This document shows positions 23,244 through 36,073 of a stretch of DNA of 64,000 nt, in pieces. The stretch is taken from assembly GCA_963971285.1 (NCBI GenBank), contig OZ020254.1:372001-436000 (forward strand), given 5' to 3'. The position numbers and the translations under genes were made by a program. How positions within the stretch are numbered: position 1 is the first letter of the stretch; every line of letters starts with the position of its first letter. The notes under the pieces are model-generated. The model made no database searches and was not told the DNA's origin. It saw only the letters and a list, made by a program, of their open reading frames with translations. This DNA comes from Astropecten irregularis. Its lineage: Eukaryota > Echinodermata > Asteroidea > Paxillosida > Astropectinidae.

Positions 23244-23838
23244 ATCGGCTGTGATACGTCCATGCAAGGGGTATTGTACGTTTTGTAGAGCAAAGTACGG
23301 TGGCGTTAGGGGCCGTCCATAAAGTACGTACGCACGAAATGCCGACTTTTTTGACCCCCCCTCCCCCTCTGTACGCATGGCGTACGCAGTGGTCCCAACC
23401 CCCCCTCCCCCCCTGTACGCATACGCATTCCACATTAGGTTTTTCACTTCTCGTGGTCCCTTGCTTTAGCATCATTAAAATGTCACCGTAATCCGGGCCG
23501 GTACCGTTATTGGGACCTCACTTTCAAATTCTGAAATGAATGACTAAAGTTTAACAGGTTTTTATACATTTACAGATGGATTTTACTATTTTTTACCATG
23601 TTGAATAAGAAAACAAAGGAAAAACAAAACAATCCCGGTGCTTTTTTCACGTTTTTTACCTCTCTTTTCGCGCGATAATGCTATGCAAATTTTTCGTTTG
23701 CGTACGGTACGCATTGGCCTTAACCCCCCCTCCCCCCCTGTACGCATGGCGTACGCATCGGTAACAACCCCCCCTCCCCCCTTCGTGCGTACGTACTTTA
23801 TGGACGGCCCCTTATTATACGGATGGTTGGTTGATTAA
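23240..23838 (+). repeat. TTAA-bounded unit, second copy, split by a MITE
   Basis: TTAAATCGGCTGTGATACG to GTACGGTGGCGTTA (23240-23308) and then TTATTATACGGATGG to GATTAA (23812-23838) together match the first copy at 22808-22904. The 503-bp MITE lies between. Confidence 0.85.
23309..23811. mobile_element. 503-bp PIF/Harbinger-like MITE
   Basis: Terminal inverted repeats of 30 bp are identical: GGGGCCGTCCATAAAGTACG at the left and its complement CGTACTTTATGGACGGCCCC at the right. TTA is duplicated at the borders (23306-23308 and 23812-23814). Inside are repeated subterminal words TGTACGCATGGCGTACGCA and C-runs (ACCCCCCCTCCCCC). A 3-bp TTA/TAA duplication and G-rich ends fit the PIF/Harbinger superfamily. 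No transposase is encoded. Confidence 0.85.
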
Positions 23839-25680
23839 GCCTCGTGCTTTACATCACAGTTTGATATTCGCTCGTGAAAATAAAAGCTGAACAGACTTTG
23901 ACGTTATATCAGCGATAACAAGGATCAACTTCTCAGCACACTCATTTATATGTGATTTATATCAAATAAGAACCGTCGTAATATTCTTCACAAAGATTTA
24001 TTGGTTTCCATCATTGGTTTCCATCAAAGTTGATTTATTCGGCCTATTATGCTTGTCAACATTTTCAAATTCAGACACTTGATTGATTGTTCCAACATGC
24101 ATAAGTGCCGTCGGGTAATTTGATTCCAATAATAACTATCGATTAATGCTCATAAACGTATTGTATTTCTTATTTTGACCATTCTTATTGCATCAGTAAT
24201 GCCGGATTTAGTCACTATACTTCAAAACATGCTTCATATTTCTTGCTTGCTCCTTATTAGTTTTCTTCGATGCCGTTGTCAAAATTCACTCCAAAGTTGC
24301 TAGCAATAATCGTGCGAAGGCCTAAGCACGATTGATCTATCGCCTTGGTTAATATCACACAAGTGTAAAAGCATGTCTCCGTTAGACAAATTGCACCTGG
24401 GCCTATACTTTTTTAATGTAATTGATACTTGTGATCACTGTACAAATTTGGTTTGTATCTGTGCCCCAAAATCCCTCATATGAGAATTTGTTTAGCAGAT
24501 GATTGTAAAAGCAAATGTCCATTGAATTAGTTGGAAGTACAATGCTGATTTCCCAGCTGGAATGTGAGTACTTTCGTAGCTGAGAACAGTTTTCAAATTG
24601 AATTGGGAAGCGGGAAAAGGCAGAGCACCTTTGTGGACAGAAACACGGGACATGCGATATCCTTTTAGTTAGTTGAATCGCCCGGTGGTGTAAAGGCCCA
24701 CGTTGCCCTAAGGATCAAATCATGAAAGCTGAATCCCCATTGGAACTACCTCGATAAATAGACAGGGTTTTCTTGTCGTTCCTATAATTTTCTCATTTCC
24801 GAGGTGAACACAATTCAATACATTCAACCAACGACTGTCATCTACACGGCATAATACCCGACCAGGTTAATGCCCAAGGTTCTAAAAAAAGCACAATTTA
24901 TTAGAAGTTTTGTGGTTCTGATTGAAATATCCGTGAGAGCGGGTTAATTTTAGCTGGCCAATAATAAAGTACTGAAGCACCTGTATCGAAAGTCACAAGG
25001 CAACGATTTGATTAAAGAAAACCGGAGAATCGCTATCATTCAATGTTATAACATGATGACATATCTACCCCAGGCATGGCGGAACCATGCACAAACCTCT
25101 ATATAACATCACAATGTCTTGCAATTCACAAGATCTGAATTAATACCAATGTCTCATCACCACATTGCCTACAAATCTCACAACTGAACGGCCTACAATA
25201 AGCCCTATAGGAACTAGAACTGACAAAGGTAGGTTGAGTTCTTGTCATTTGCCATTTATTAAACAAGACACGTGTATATAGGCTATCCAACGAATGATAA
25301 CAAACTAATACTGTAGGACTCTTGGCAAGTAGCTTATTTTCTCTTCACTCGTGTCCAATTGATAAGTATTCTGCCATCTTCGCCTATCCTCCAGCCATCA
25401 TGACGAGTTTCACGCAATGAAACCTTGAAAGGTGTGTAGTGTGGAATTCTGTTCATACAAATGCATAAGCACATCAGTGCTATCTGCGCGGGCCAGGTCT
25501 ATCGACCACAAGCGCCCTGTGTGTAAACCGTGGACATTACTGAATACACGTGCACAATATTCAACATTTGAAATTTGCAGAGTGATGCACACGTGATACG
25601 CGGCAACATTTTGTATAACGGCTACAAACGAGGAGGCCGACATAGTTTGTCTATGAGTTCGTTAGAATGATACTAAGGCT
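23839..25680. other. Non-coding stretch, no gene seen
   Basis: AT-rich, no recognisable gene, RNA or family copy. Confidence 0.6.
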
Positions 25681-25908
25681 CTTTACGAAACGATGGATTA
25701 GGCTTGGGCTTGGGCTTGTAGACTCTGTCATCTAAAAGCTGAAAATTCAGGTTGTGAATTATCCCTGAGGCTGTAGTTCCGTCTTCTTGTTTAAACAGAG
25801 TATGTACTTCGAAACCGTACCCCAAATCCTCTATTTTGATACCAGACTTTAAAATGGAGGTAATAAATGCAGCCGGAGCCTAAGCCTAATTGCATCCGTT
25901 TCGTAAAT
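25681..25908. mobile_element. Family F foldback MITE, copy F2
   Basis: The left end is TTTACGAAACGATGGATTAGG followed by GGCTTGGGCTTGGGCTTG. The right end is CCGGAGCCTAAGCCTAAT then TGCATCCGTTTCGTAAATG. The middle has AAAGCTGAAAATTCAGGTTG and CCTCTATTTTGATACCAG as in the other F copies. Confidence 0.75.
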
Positions 25909-26092
25909 GCCCTTCTCTCAATCAGAGTTTTGTACTATGTTTGACCGATGTACAACAGCATAAATCAGTCAGTGGAATTCATATTACGAATGTGCACTTC
26001 TAATGAAACCAAGTCAGTGAAATTGTCCATTTTCCCTAAGAAACTTCTTTTGTAAATTGCGAGCCGAGTTGCACTCACGCTTCGTCTAATGC

Positions 26093-26335
26093 AGCATGTG
26101 AAAAAAATAAACCTGTGAAAATTTTAGCTCAATCGGACTTCTGAGTCACGAGAAAATAGCGAAAACCAGATTCAATTTTTCTTATAAAACATAAAGATTT
26201 TTTTTTTCAGGCGAAATTATATTAACGGTATGTTTCTACCAGCAGTCCAGCACCATGTTCATACCCTGAAAGTTATACATAAATCTGTAAACATTTTCTA
26301 TTTGGGTATGTTATCGATCATGTACTATACCTTTA
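26093..26335 (+). mobile_element. Family A element, copy A6 (5'-truncated, internally deleted)
   Basis: Starts at GCAGCATGTGAAAAAAATAA and keeps GCTCAATCGGACTTCTGAG. It lacks the GATCAAAACTG block and resumes at TTTCAGGCGAAATTATATTA. The end is TGTACTATACCTTTAA. Between the two parts is a T-run. Confidence 0.8.
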
Positions 26336-26868
26336 ACATCTCCACCGGCCATGTTCTTATATAACGCGGTCACGGACGGGCACAGGGAACGGTTCAGTCT
26401 CCTTTCGCGCCCGTGCGTTTCAGCGTGGAAGATACAATCATTTAGCTTGACCGCCGTGCACTAGGTACCTCGACTCGGCAAACATGAACGGACGTGACAC
26501 TTACCTAGCCTCCCTAATGGACATTTGACATATTTTCGTTTCGTACCATCCGTGTGATGTTCAAAACGTTTTCCTTTTTAATTTCGAGTACCGTGTCGGA
26601 CACTGACTCGTGCCAGGTCGAACAAATTGGTATCGACCGACATGCCGTTTATGGTTGAGAATTAAATGCATCCACGATGTGTTCACAGTTGCTGTTTATT
26701 ACGGAATGATTGCAGTCAACTGCACTGATTCGTGTTTTGTCAAATGTTGTTAATTCATATTTTTCTGATATTTTGCTTTCTCAAACAACAAATGTCCGAA
26801 GTCACCCATAAAGTGCGACTCGTTAAACCGAAAGCACGGTGTATGATCGCAGATTGAACTTAAATCCG
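26336..26868. other. Non-coding stretch, no gene seen
   Basis: Nothing recognised. It is slightly more GC-rich than its neighbours around 26340-26480. Confidence 0.55.
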
Positions 26869-27045
26869 AACAATACAAGTAATAAACTGCTGCAAACTGC
26901 TCATCGGACAAAAGAATGGCCTGAAATGTATACAATTTGTTTGGAGTTGGGAGGACCTAAGCGATCCTTCTCGCCTCCGATAAAGATCCTGCTAGGATCG
27001 AAACGCGTCAGGCCTTTCTAACTCCAAGCATTTCATTCTATAAAA
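26869..27045 (+). mobile_element. Family D element, copy D2
   Basis: AAACTGCTGCAAACTGCTCATC at the left, TTTGGAGTTGGGAGGACC in the middle and AGGATCGAAACGCGTCAGG with TTTCTAACTCCAAGC at the right. GGAGTT and AACTCC form arms around the GATCGAAACG core. Confidence 0.65.
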
Positions 27046-27969
27046 CAGTGTATTTACCTGGCATGATTGAGTCGTCTTCAAATTATATGGATTCATTTTA
27101 TTCTGTCGAGGCTAAAATGTTTTGGAAAATATTTTTCCAACTGGATTCTTGTCGATTTTTCCTTTGATGTGTGTACCTTAAAATTACACGCGAAGGTTTT
27201 TATCAATTCCCCTTATGTAATGAATAAACAGTTAAGTCGTGACACTTAGTTTTCTTTATTGCTATGCATCGCCCATTTGATATTAAAATGTCAAGATGCT
27301 CTCAGATATGAAGCTGATATCCATGCGAAACGAAAATTCGCCAAAAAAAATACGGTACATGTATCAGTTCATCAGTTGAATTTTACCGTGGACGTTTAAT
27401 CTGATGACGCCATTGGATCGGTTTGACCTTGCAAAGCGTGGAGCAATTGTGGATACCTGTCATGTGTCCTGGTCCGATCGCAGTGTAGAATGATCTTAAT
27501 GGACCAAGAGTCAATGTCATTTAAAAAGGTCTCACGACTAAACACCATTTCTTTGGATCTACATGACGTACGTTCTTGCATTTCTCTATTGAATAATAAA
27601 TATGGATTTAATATAAGGGAACGTCATTTTGTCTTCTGACGACTGCCTATAAAGAAATGGACAACAATGTATTCTTTCCATTTAATCGTATTTTAAAAGC
27701 TTTTTATAGGCTTGTATGACCTATTTATAGATCATTGATGTATGTTTTGGGTTTAACTGCAGGTGTTCCTTCAATTATTAACTGTAACTGACGTCACGAT
27801 TAGTACAAAGCGCCCACGCTTAAGATTTCCTTTCCTTTCAATTTGCTGAAATTCCTAAGCACTGATATTTTGTAAGAGCCTCTAAGGAGACTGTCGTTGC
27901 CAATTTCCATACCCTGGGTTTTCCCTCCAATCTGTATCAGGCTTTCAATACCCTCCATAGAGAGTTATA
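27046..27969. other. Non-coding stretch, no gene seen
   Basis: No recognisable feature. Confidence 0.6.
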
Positions 27970-28327
27970 TTAAAGGTATAATACATACTTGATAAAGGTC
28001 ACAGCCCTCACACTTTGTCTGATCCAGCATGTACATGAAATAATAAAACTGTGAAAAATTGAGCTCAATCGGACATCTGAGTCACGAGAAAATAGCGAAA
28101 ACCCGACTCAATTCTTCGTATAAAACATAAAGAATGGTTTTGATCAATACCCCGAGAAAAAACTGTTTTCGGTCGTTGTTTTACTAATTTCTTGATAAAT
28201 ACACCATTTCAGCGGAAATAATTTAACGGTATTTTTCTACCAGTACCATCTTCATATCTTGAAAGTTAAATGTAAATCTGTGAACATTTGTGTTTGGGTA
28301 TGTTACCAATCCTGTACTGTACCTTCA
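27970..28327 (+). mobile_element. Family A element, copy A7 (near full length)
   Basis: TTAAAGGTATAATACATACT to CTGTACTGTACCTTCAA. All landmark words are present in order: TTTGTCTGATCCAGCATG, TGAGTCACGAGAAAATAGCG, AACTGTTTTCGGTC, GTACCATCTTCATATC and ATGTTACCAATCCTGTACTG. The right TTAA has changed to TCAA. Confidence 0.88.
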
Positions 28328-31300
28328 AGCCTCTGCATCATAACTCATTACCGTCTCTTCGATTACCGGCAATGTGGAGCAGGTCAAAGGAAGGTCAGAT
28401 GTGAAATATCGGCTCTTGTAATGAGAAAATTAATTGAAGGAAGAAACGATGATAATTTATAGGGTAGAGGGAATATTACTATCAAAACGAGTTTACACAT
28501 GGTGTGATAGCGCCGTGAATCGCCTCAATGTACAGGCCGTAGACTGTATGAGCTGTACGGCGCCGTAGTCAGAGTATGTCAGGATACAGATTTAATTAGT
28601 ACCAGTATAGGCCCATACTTAATTGTCGGCATCTCATATCACTGCACGATGAGCATTCCTCCATTAATATTACTTCCATGTAAAATGCTCTGCGATGTTC
28701 AAAGAGGAACCCGCTCAGTGTTACACACATGAGCCATTAATTCCTGATCATTTCACAATAAGGAAGTCTGCCATTTAGTCTATCTTTATATTGGATGTAA
28801 TTTTACGCACTTGCAAATTAATCTCAATGTGTGTAATTGCTCTCATTAAGGTAAACAAGTAAGTTGTCGAATTAACAAGTTTTGGAGGCCGATGTTGCGT
28901 ACATAGCAGTTGTCTATGTAGGCTATGCCACTTGTATGTTTCACTGTGAAGTTTCTGAGTTAGTTTTAACAACTGAAAGAGTGTTATTAAAACAATCTTT
29001 AAAATGCAGTCTGATTGGTTGGGCACGCGCTTTGGACGCGCCAATGGTACCTAATCATCACCATACCAATATGCAGACCGTTGATACGTCCTTGTAATAC
29101 TAGACAGCCAATGAGAGTGCTGCATTCAAATTGGTATGCGAAAATTCATGTTTGTATTCAAGTCCATATATCAGCAAGGACAATCTTCACGGCGCTGTAC
29201 ACGGAGGGTCAGTCCCCTCTAAATCGAAGGATATAAATAATGGAACAGTTTAACAAGTAATTGCTGAGATAAGATATACACATGCGTCTACAAAGATCCC
29301 TGGAGTTAGAGTAATGACAATCTTTGCAACTTATAGTATAAGTTATGTTGATAAAGATCTAAGAGAATGATTTACAATCACAATAAGTAGACGTATACAA
29401 TTGCACTGATATACATACATTTGCAAGTTTTTGGTAGATTGATATATAAGTTAAAATCAATGAACCATCGGATATGCATAGGTGAGGTATTCCGATCAAC
29501 GATTTGTCATCTTTATCCAGACAAAGTTTGCCTTGTGATTCATTTTTAAAACAGAATATGCATAGATAGAGCTAAGGTGTCATGCATGCAACAGGGCAAT
29601 TTACTGAACTCCATACTGTTAATCGAAACCTGTCCATGCTATTTATTGCTAAATCCCGTTCGTGGAAGTCACAATCGACCCATCTTGAGTGTTATTCTTG
29701 GCCCTTGCCCGCAGAAAACTCAAGTTATGCGGAGAGGCACAAGGCAATGTATAGTAATTTGGTTCCTGCGGTATACGCTAATGTGAACAAGTACGCCTAA
29801 ATTGCCCCTCTTCCCCACAGTCAAAGCGTGTAATTGGCAACGCGGTGTACTCATTTTCCGCACTGATTCTCTGTGACTCTCAGCATAACAACATAATCGC
29901 TTGGTGCGAATGAGAACTTGATAAAAGGCCCTACCATGAGCTTCCTGTCCGCGCCTACCTCGTCGAGAAAAATACCCGAATAATGATTATTCCTCGTGGA
30001 AATGCCAGTGTAGGATTTCTGCTATTTTCTCGGGTTTCCTGACCTCGTTCTGTATGTAGATCGCTCTTCTGTGAAAGTGGTGTGTATGTGAGGTTGTAAT
30101 GAAAATTCCATTTAATGCTCATAGAGAAGTCCGATTATTGTGCGGACAAAATAGCACAAAGTTACCACATTATACTGCTTTGGACTGAATGGAAATGTTC
30201 ACCATACTCTGATATTCCGTTAGATTACCGTGATTGGTACTGGTTATAGAACGTTTATAATACAGTGGTCATGCATACAAACAAATTAGCAAAATCTTGG
30301 TCAAAGTTCGTTGAATTTGAAGCTTCCGCGTTTTCATGTAAACCAGAAGGAATATTCACTTCCAGCCCGTAGCCCAAATTCTACATTTTGATACTTAATT
30401 AGGTATGTATCCTCGACTCGCGTTAGAGGCTTCGCCTTGGTCTTGTATCGCTGATAGCAGATCATTTTCTTGTTTGAAACAAATCCAATTGGTCAAGTCA
30501 TAGCCATAGCCTCTGTGAGGATACTTGTCTTGTCGTTGTAATGGTGAACGTGTGAGGCTCATGGCGTTGTTTAGCTTGGTCGGTCTGGCTTTCCTTGGCT
30601 TGGTATAAAAGTAATGTCAGTGTGTTTTATATCCCTCCTATCTAAATAATGATACTTTTCAGTAATGTTTCAGGTAGTAGGCCTATGTCATGTGCCTCAA
30701 CGACGACATCCCGATTGAGGTCTTATGCACTTTAAAAGAACAAACATTGCGCATTGGCTCATATTATGACCTTTATCTTACTGCACATAACCAACGCCCA
30801 AAGGCAAAGTTATCTTACCCAAACTGTGAAATCAAGAGAATCGTAAACTTTCCATATTGAACGAGTGAAAGTTTGTCTTTCCCTTAGTTTTTAAACCAGT
30901 CTCGGTATGAGGATCATGTGGAAGATTTTGATTACACCGGAAGGCCTTTGGCGTCACTTGAAGCGAGCGCTATACAGCCTGGCTGGTGCCATATGCACAC
31001 GGCGCGCTGCTGTACTGGCGCTATAACATTCATGTGATATTGCAGCGGTGTGATGTTCATATTGGGTATACCAACGGCTCAGTGATCTAGGCAGACGCTA
31101 CGGCATGTCCTGAGTGCCAGTGCCTTGGGCTATTACAGAGAGATATTAACTGTAGGGTAATTTGCTGGAAGTAATGAATTCTTCTTCTTCTTCTTCTTTT
31201 CTATGTTTAAACTACTTGTTTTATGAACGTGTATAATGTTGAGAATGTCACAGTGGTAATTAAACGACAGATTTCTATAATGTGATTCTAAGGATTTCTA

Positions 31301-32663
31301 ATTTGTTTTGGTAAAAATAGCCAGGGGCTTAATTGTATGAGATTGGTTTGCTTACACATTGCCTTTTCATAGTGTGTTTTGCTTCTTCCGTAGAGTAACT
31401 GTAAGCTTTTACTATGCACATCCACTGTCATCAGTTGAAATAATAGTGCGTATAAAACACTTCGAGAAATATCAAAAGGTTAAGTGCGGTCAAATCTTTG
31501 CACAAGCCTTTAGATAGAAAACCCCACTGAGGTCTTAGAAATAAATGACCACAAACTGTCACATGAGGCTCAAATTATCATCGTTTTCAGCATGTTCATC
31601 TGAGTTGAACAAAATTGATTTGTTGCAGTTCAATTGGTATTAAGAAACAGAGAAAAAGCCAACGAAATTCTTCAAAGATGACCGGCAGCAAAAAGTAAAA
31701 CCAAAAATAAAAAGTCGATTTCATTTTTCTCTTCCCACCAGGCATGGAGTTTTTACTCGACGGTCTTGCATGGGGTCATTGATCGGGGTGAATAATATGA
31801 GATATACACTGCCCTTATGCCTAGCAGACTCGTTCTAACAGCTGGATCTAGACGAGCGCCCAATGCCGTTCAATACGGCCTGAGATTCTCCGTTTAGCCA
31901 CGCTGCCTGCAACCGCTTAACAACAAAATTATTCTCCCCCTGCGTCAAAAAGTGTATAGTTATTAGCAACAATTATCTGTCTCTATGCTGACCTCAGTGT
32001 AGAGTTTCAACCAGCTCACTATGACACGATGCATGTGAATTGACATCAATGGTCAGGATTTGCATGCTGTATATCTTGGCTGTAGGGTGACATGGCTTGA
32101 CCGATGCGTGTATTATACAGTGTGATTCAATTAAATTGGCTGTGACCGTTGGTAACCTTTTGGACCGATCTGCTATAGCTGACCCATCGGGGAGATATCA
32201 TTTCATATTTACGACTGGACATCACAAAGACCCAGCCGCGATTATATACGAAGATATCTCAACGTGTCAGTCGTTGGATGGCTGGTTGACTAGTGGATCA
32301 CTCACTTATTGCCAAGAAGAGACCCAAGCCGTGAACTCCTTTGCATATTTTACTTCTGTAGAAAAAGAAATAATTTCGTTTCCTTATAAGCGGATTATCG
32401 TATGGGATTATCTTCATCTTATGGATGACATATGTCTTATGTCATTGATAAAGACGCAGACAATCTTCTTAGATAACGTTTCAATCATCCAGTCAATTCA
32501 ATCCGAAGCAACTAATTTTTCTCCCCATTCTTTATAATCCCTACATGTCCATCTTCAACTATATGATTGTTTATTTGTTTACCTTTCTAAAGATGCGCAT
32601 ACGTTTCAGTATGAATCAATTTACATAAGATTATTTCAATGCACGTAAACAGAGTAATTAACA
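28328..32663. other. Long non-coding stretch, no gene supported
   Basis: A weak inverted repeat pair, AATGCAGTCTGATTGG and CCAATGAGAGTGCTGCATT (about 29005 and 29108), may be an old MITE. The open frame at 32097-32537 (plus) is 146 codons long but starts with TTG, has no recognisable motif, and is of a length expected by chance in a region this size. A TTC microsatellite lies at 31180-31198. Confidence 0.6.
31180..31198. repeat. (TTC)n microsatellite
   Basis: Six pure TTC units followed by TTTT. Confidence 0.9.
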
Positions 32664-32775
32664 GTTGCAAACTGCTCATAAGCCAAATAATTATGTAAAA
32701 TGCTTGGAGTTAGCAGGGCCAGACGCGTTTCGACCCGAGCAGGGCCTTTTCTCAAAGGCTAAAATTGAAAAAGAT
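32664..32775 (+). mobile_element. Family D element, copy D3
   Basis: GTTGCAAACTGCTCATAAGCC, then TGCTTGGAGTTAGC and ACGCGTTTCGACCCGAGCAGG, closing with GCCTTTTCTCAAAGGC. It matches D2 in the AAACTGCTCAT and GGAGTT words. The core is in the TTTCGACC orientation. Confidence 0.6.
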
Positions 32776-33370
32776 ATTTTCAAATGTTTCTAAATGTTCG
32801 TTTGTTTCTAAATTATTATCGCCTTCAAAACCAAGAGAGGGAGAGAATGAATTATTTTGAGTTTCAAGATGAACGTAATGCTCGCTTATCTCAGTGTGCG
32901 AGTGGTTTCTTGCATTTTATTTTGGTTCAAGTTCTATAGGACAATGAGTATGATGGCGGAAACACATATCTCATTTCAGTCGGCTGTCTGATTGCAATGA
33001 TTGGACAATATTTTTTTAGTAATATGCAGAGTTAAATTTGTCAAATTCAGTTGGAAAAGGTAACTAATTCATGAGAATTGCATCGCTTATATTATAATAC
33101 AATGGAAATGTGAATGGGCTTATACACATTCTGCATTATAAGCCGCTGAACTTTTCATCCCATTGGTTATATCATTTTAATTCCCCTAATAAATTTTTAT
33201 GTGTAGGATTAGCAAGCTTGCTTGCCCCGGTCATGTAGCGGATTGGTATCTTACCGTGCGCTGCAGGGAGAACCATAGAAAATTAGGAGAAGATGGGTCA
33301 AGTATTTTGACCATACGCGATGGGAAGTGACATCAACCACGACTCAAACCCATTGGTTTAGTGTCGATGT
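32776..33370. other. Non-coding stretch, no gene seen
   Basis: Nothing recognised. Confidence 0.55.
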
Positions 33371-33507
33371 TAGGCCGTGTCCCAAATCTCTGGCTGCGAC
33401 CGCAATATATCACACAAGTCTATGGAAACGGCTGCAGTCACTGGGTCGTGGCTGTCATAGGTGCGTGTGTTAATATGTTCGACCGCAGCCAAATATTTGG
33501 GACACCG
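33371..33507. mobile_element. Family H foldback MITE, copy H1
   Basis: The left end is TAGGCCGTGTCCCAAATCTC with TGGCTGCGACCGCAATA. The right end is ACCGCAGCCAAATATTTGGG with ACACCGC. Middle words ATGGAAACGGCTGCAGTCAC match, in complement, the H2 copy. Confidence 0.75.
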
Positions 33508-34079
33508 CATGGTCTTGCAGTGCAGGCAAAAACAAAAAATGAATGTATTATAATTCATATTTCTTATATTCGCAAAAGAATATGTACAATATGAAATCTT
33601 TTAATGAAAAAGGTGATCGATGCTAGCCTTCATCAGGCAAATGACATTAGTTCATTTGTGATGTTCTACTTCACCGGAACGGATTGTTAATGCGGCAAAA
33701 CATAAACGTATTGAAGATGAAAGATAGAAATAGGCGTACATTAGAAATGTACGTATAGATAGATCGTTTAGTGAGCTCTCTCAACCAACCTATACACCTA
33801 TAGACCTATAGTTGCATGCATATCGGGATAAAATCCCGAAGCCGTGACAAGCCTGCAGGACACGGCTTGCTAGTCGCTACATGCCGCCAAAAAGAAAATC
33901 GTTATTCTTTATTAAGTGCCAAGGTTTTAATTTCCCCGTTCCAATTCCACCAGTGCATTTCTATAGTCTCTTTTTCAGTCGCATGAAATGTTCTCGGCCA
34001 AGTTCACTTAAACAGTTGACGAATATGGAAATGCTTAACCGCTTGCTAAATAAAATAAAGAAGGAAAAACCTTCTCCCC
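33508..34079. other. Non-coding stretch, no gene seen
   Basis: Nothing recognised. Confidence 0.55.
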
Positions 34080-34434
34080 TTTAAAGGTAATATCATATTT
34101 TGGTTTTTGTCAAAGAGATGCAGATTCATGGTCAAATATATCAAGAAAGATGCAGTAACAGTCATCTGTGAAAGTTTTCAGTTCTATAAAGTGCCCACTT
34201 TTGGGGATGCCCACAGTATTTTTTCAATCTTTCTCTTTTATTTTTGATCTTTAAAAGATGAAAGATAATTTTGGTCATTGGTTTAAATCATTTCTGGATA
34301 AATACAGCATGTCAGGTAGAAAGAAAAAATAACGGTAGGTTTCTACCGTTACCATCTTTATACCCTGTAAGTTATAGGTAAATCTGTGAAGGTTTCTGTT
34401 TCGGTATGCTACCATAGTATGATACTACCTTTAA
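34080..34434 (+). mobile_element. Family B element, copy B2 (full length)
   Basis: It starts TTTAAAGGTAATATCATATT and ends TATGATACTACCTTTAA. The 5' half has AAAGAGATGCAGATTCATGG and AAGTGCCCACTTTTGG, which are specific to B. The 3' half has ATTTCTGGATAAATACAGC and GTAAATCTGTGAAGG, shared with A. This copy best shows the whole layout of B and its terminal inverted repeats. Confidence 0.8.
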
Positions 34435-35725
34435 GATAAACACTCATACGCACGCCCGGACTGGGCCAAGCAAATATTGTTTCACAATCAATATAGGTCG
34501 CTCATTTTCCCCTCTACTTAGACCAGTTCCTAGGTTTCATCATTTTGACTGCAGGTAAATATGTTCAGCAACATTTGCCCGTGGTTTCAGGACTGGGCTG
34601 TATAACGCACATCCTATAGCCTGTACTGTATGGGAGAGCTTTTAGCGGTAGCACATTCAAAGGTACATTGTATGTAAGATTGGTTATGTTCATTAACCAG
34701 AACTAAATTTAATTCTTCAGTTCACTCAACTTCACTCTGGTTACTTCTCGACTTTTGTGCTTGCCTAAGAATATTGTCTAGTAAATTTCTTTTAAAAAAC
34801 TAACTTGACATTTAAGTGTTCGTGGACGAACACAGAGCTGTTCCGTCTTTAATTAATTATGCTTTTACAAGATACATCATAATTATAAGCTGATAAGAAG
34901 AAGATTAGATAAGATTAGGAATAAACAAACTTACTACACAAGCTATGCATGAAGGAAGCCGATGAGCAGTTTGCAGCAGTAACTTAAAGTTAAAATTAAA
35001 CGTTTAACTCGAGTGCATAATCCTGAAATAAACAATACTTTAGTTTGTGATATTATTTTCCAATTCATTGTCCGTTGCAAGTCTATATACTGAGAACCGA
35101 GTCCCACTAGTTTTCAAAGAGAACTTTGTTTCTGAACAAAATGCCCTTTAATTGATGTGGTACCGGTAGTTCCTTGCCGTTATACACTCACATCATGGCG
35201 TTGCCTGCACTATACGTCATACCATATCTGATACAGTTATGACTCCCCTTGGTCCAATAACCTCGATTTCAAGACGTCCGTTTTTCTCCAAAGATCACGT
35301 AGGCCTGCTGACCGCTCAAGGGCTTTTGAACTGTGCCATAGAAATGGACATTCAATGAGCTTTTCAATTTACAGCTGCAAAATGAATATTTGGACTAATG
35401 GATTGAAAACCATCTTTTTTTGTATGGGTTTGAGGCCACGCCTTGCGGGAAAGCGTTTTTAATTATGTAACTGAATTTGGATGTTACCGTGTCTTCAGGG
35501 TACCAGACTATATATGCCTATATATAGTGATTTAACATCTCACATTTTATCGTTACGAAAATCCCACGTTACAGCAAAACTGAACTGCGTGTACGAATGT
35601 GACTGCATGGCGATACACATTGTATGACTTGTGTATGTTTCGCTGTGTGCCTTCAGTTTTTAGGCTTATTATACAATGTACCATTATTTCTGTTGTATGT
35701 TGAAATTCAGCTTGAGATGTTTGAA
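34435..35725. other. Non-coding stretch with a family D fragment
   Basis: No gene seen. GCCGATGAGCAGTTTGCAGC at about 34958-34978 is an end fragment of family D. Confidence 0.55.
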
Positions 35726-36073
35726 TGTATAATACATGATTGGTATGGTCACAGAACAGCACTAACACTTTGTCTGATTGTCTGAAATAATCAAACTGTG
35801 AACATTTTAGCTGAATCGGACATCTGAGTCACGAGATCCTACGAAAAGTCGTCTCATTTTTTTTATAAAACATAAAGAATGGTTTGATCTTACCCCAAGA
35901 TCAAAACTGTTTTCAGTCTTTGTTTGACTAATTTCTGGATAAATACAGCATTTCAGGCGGAAATATTTTAACGGTATGTTTCTACCAGCACTTTCTTCAT
36001 ATCCTGGAAGTTATACGTAAATAGGTGACCATCTCAATTTGGGTATGTTACAAATCCTGTACTGTACCTTTAA
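35726..36073 (+). mobile_element. Family A element, copy A8 (near full length)
   Basis: Starts at TGTATAATACATGATTGG (the TTAAAGG end has been lost) and ends CCTGTACTGTACCTTTAA. Landmarks are TTTGTCTGATTGTCTGAAAT, TGAGTCACGAGATCC, AACTGTTTTCAGTC and TTTCAGGCGGAAATATTTTAA. Confidence 0.85.

Noticed and set aside
32097-32537. 146-codon open frame on the plus strand
   Set aside because: It starts with TTG, has no recognisable motif or splice signals, and is of a length expected by chance in 64 kb of two-stranded sequence.
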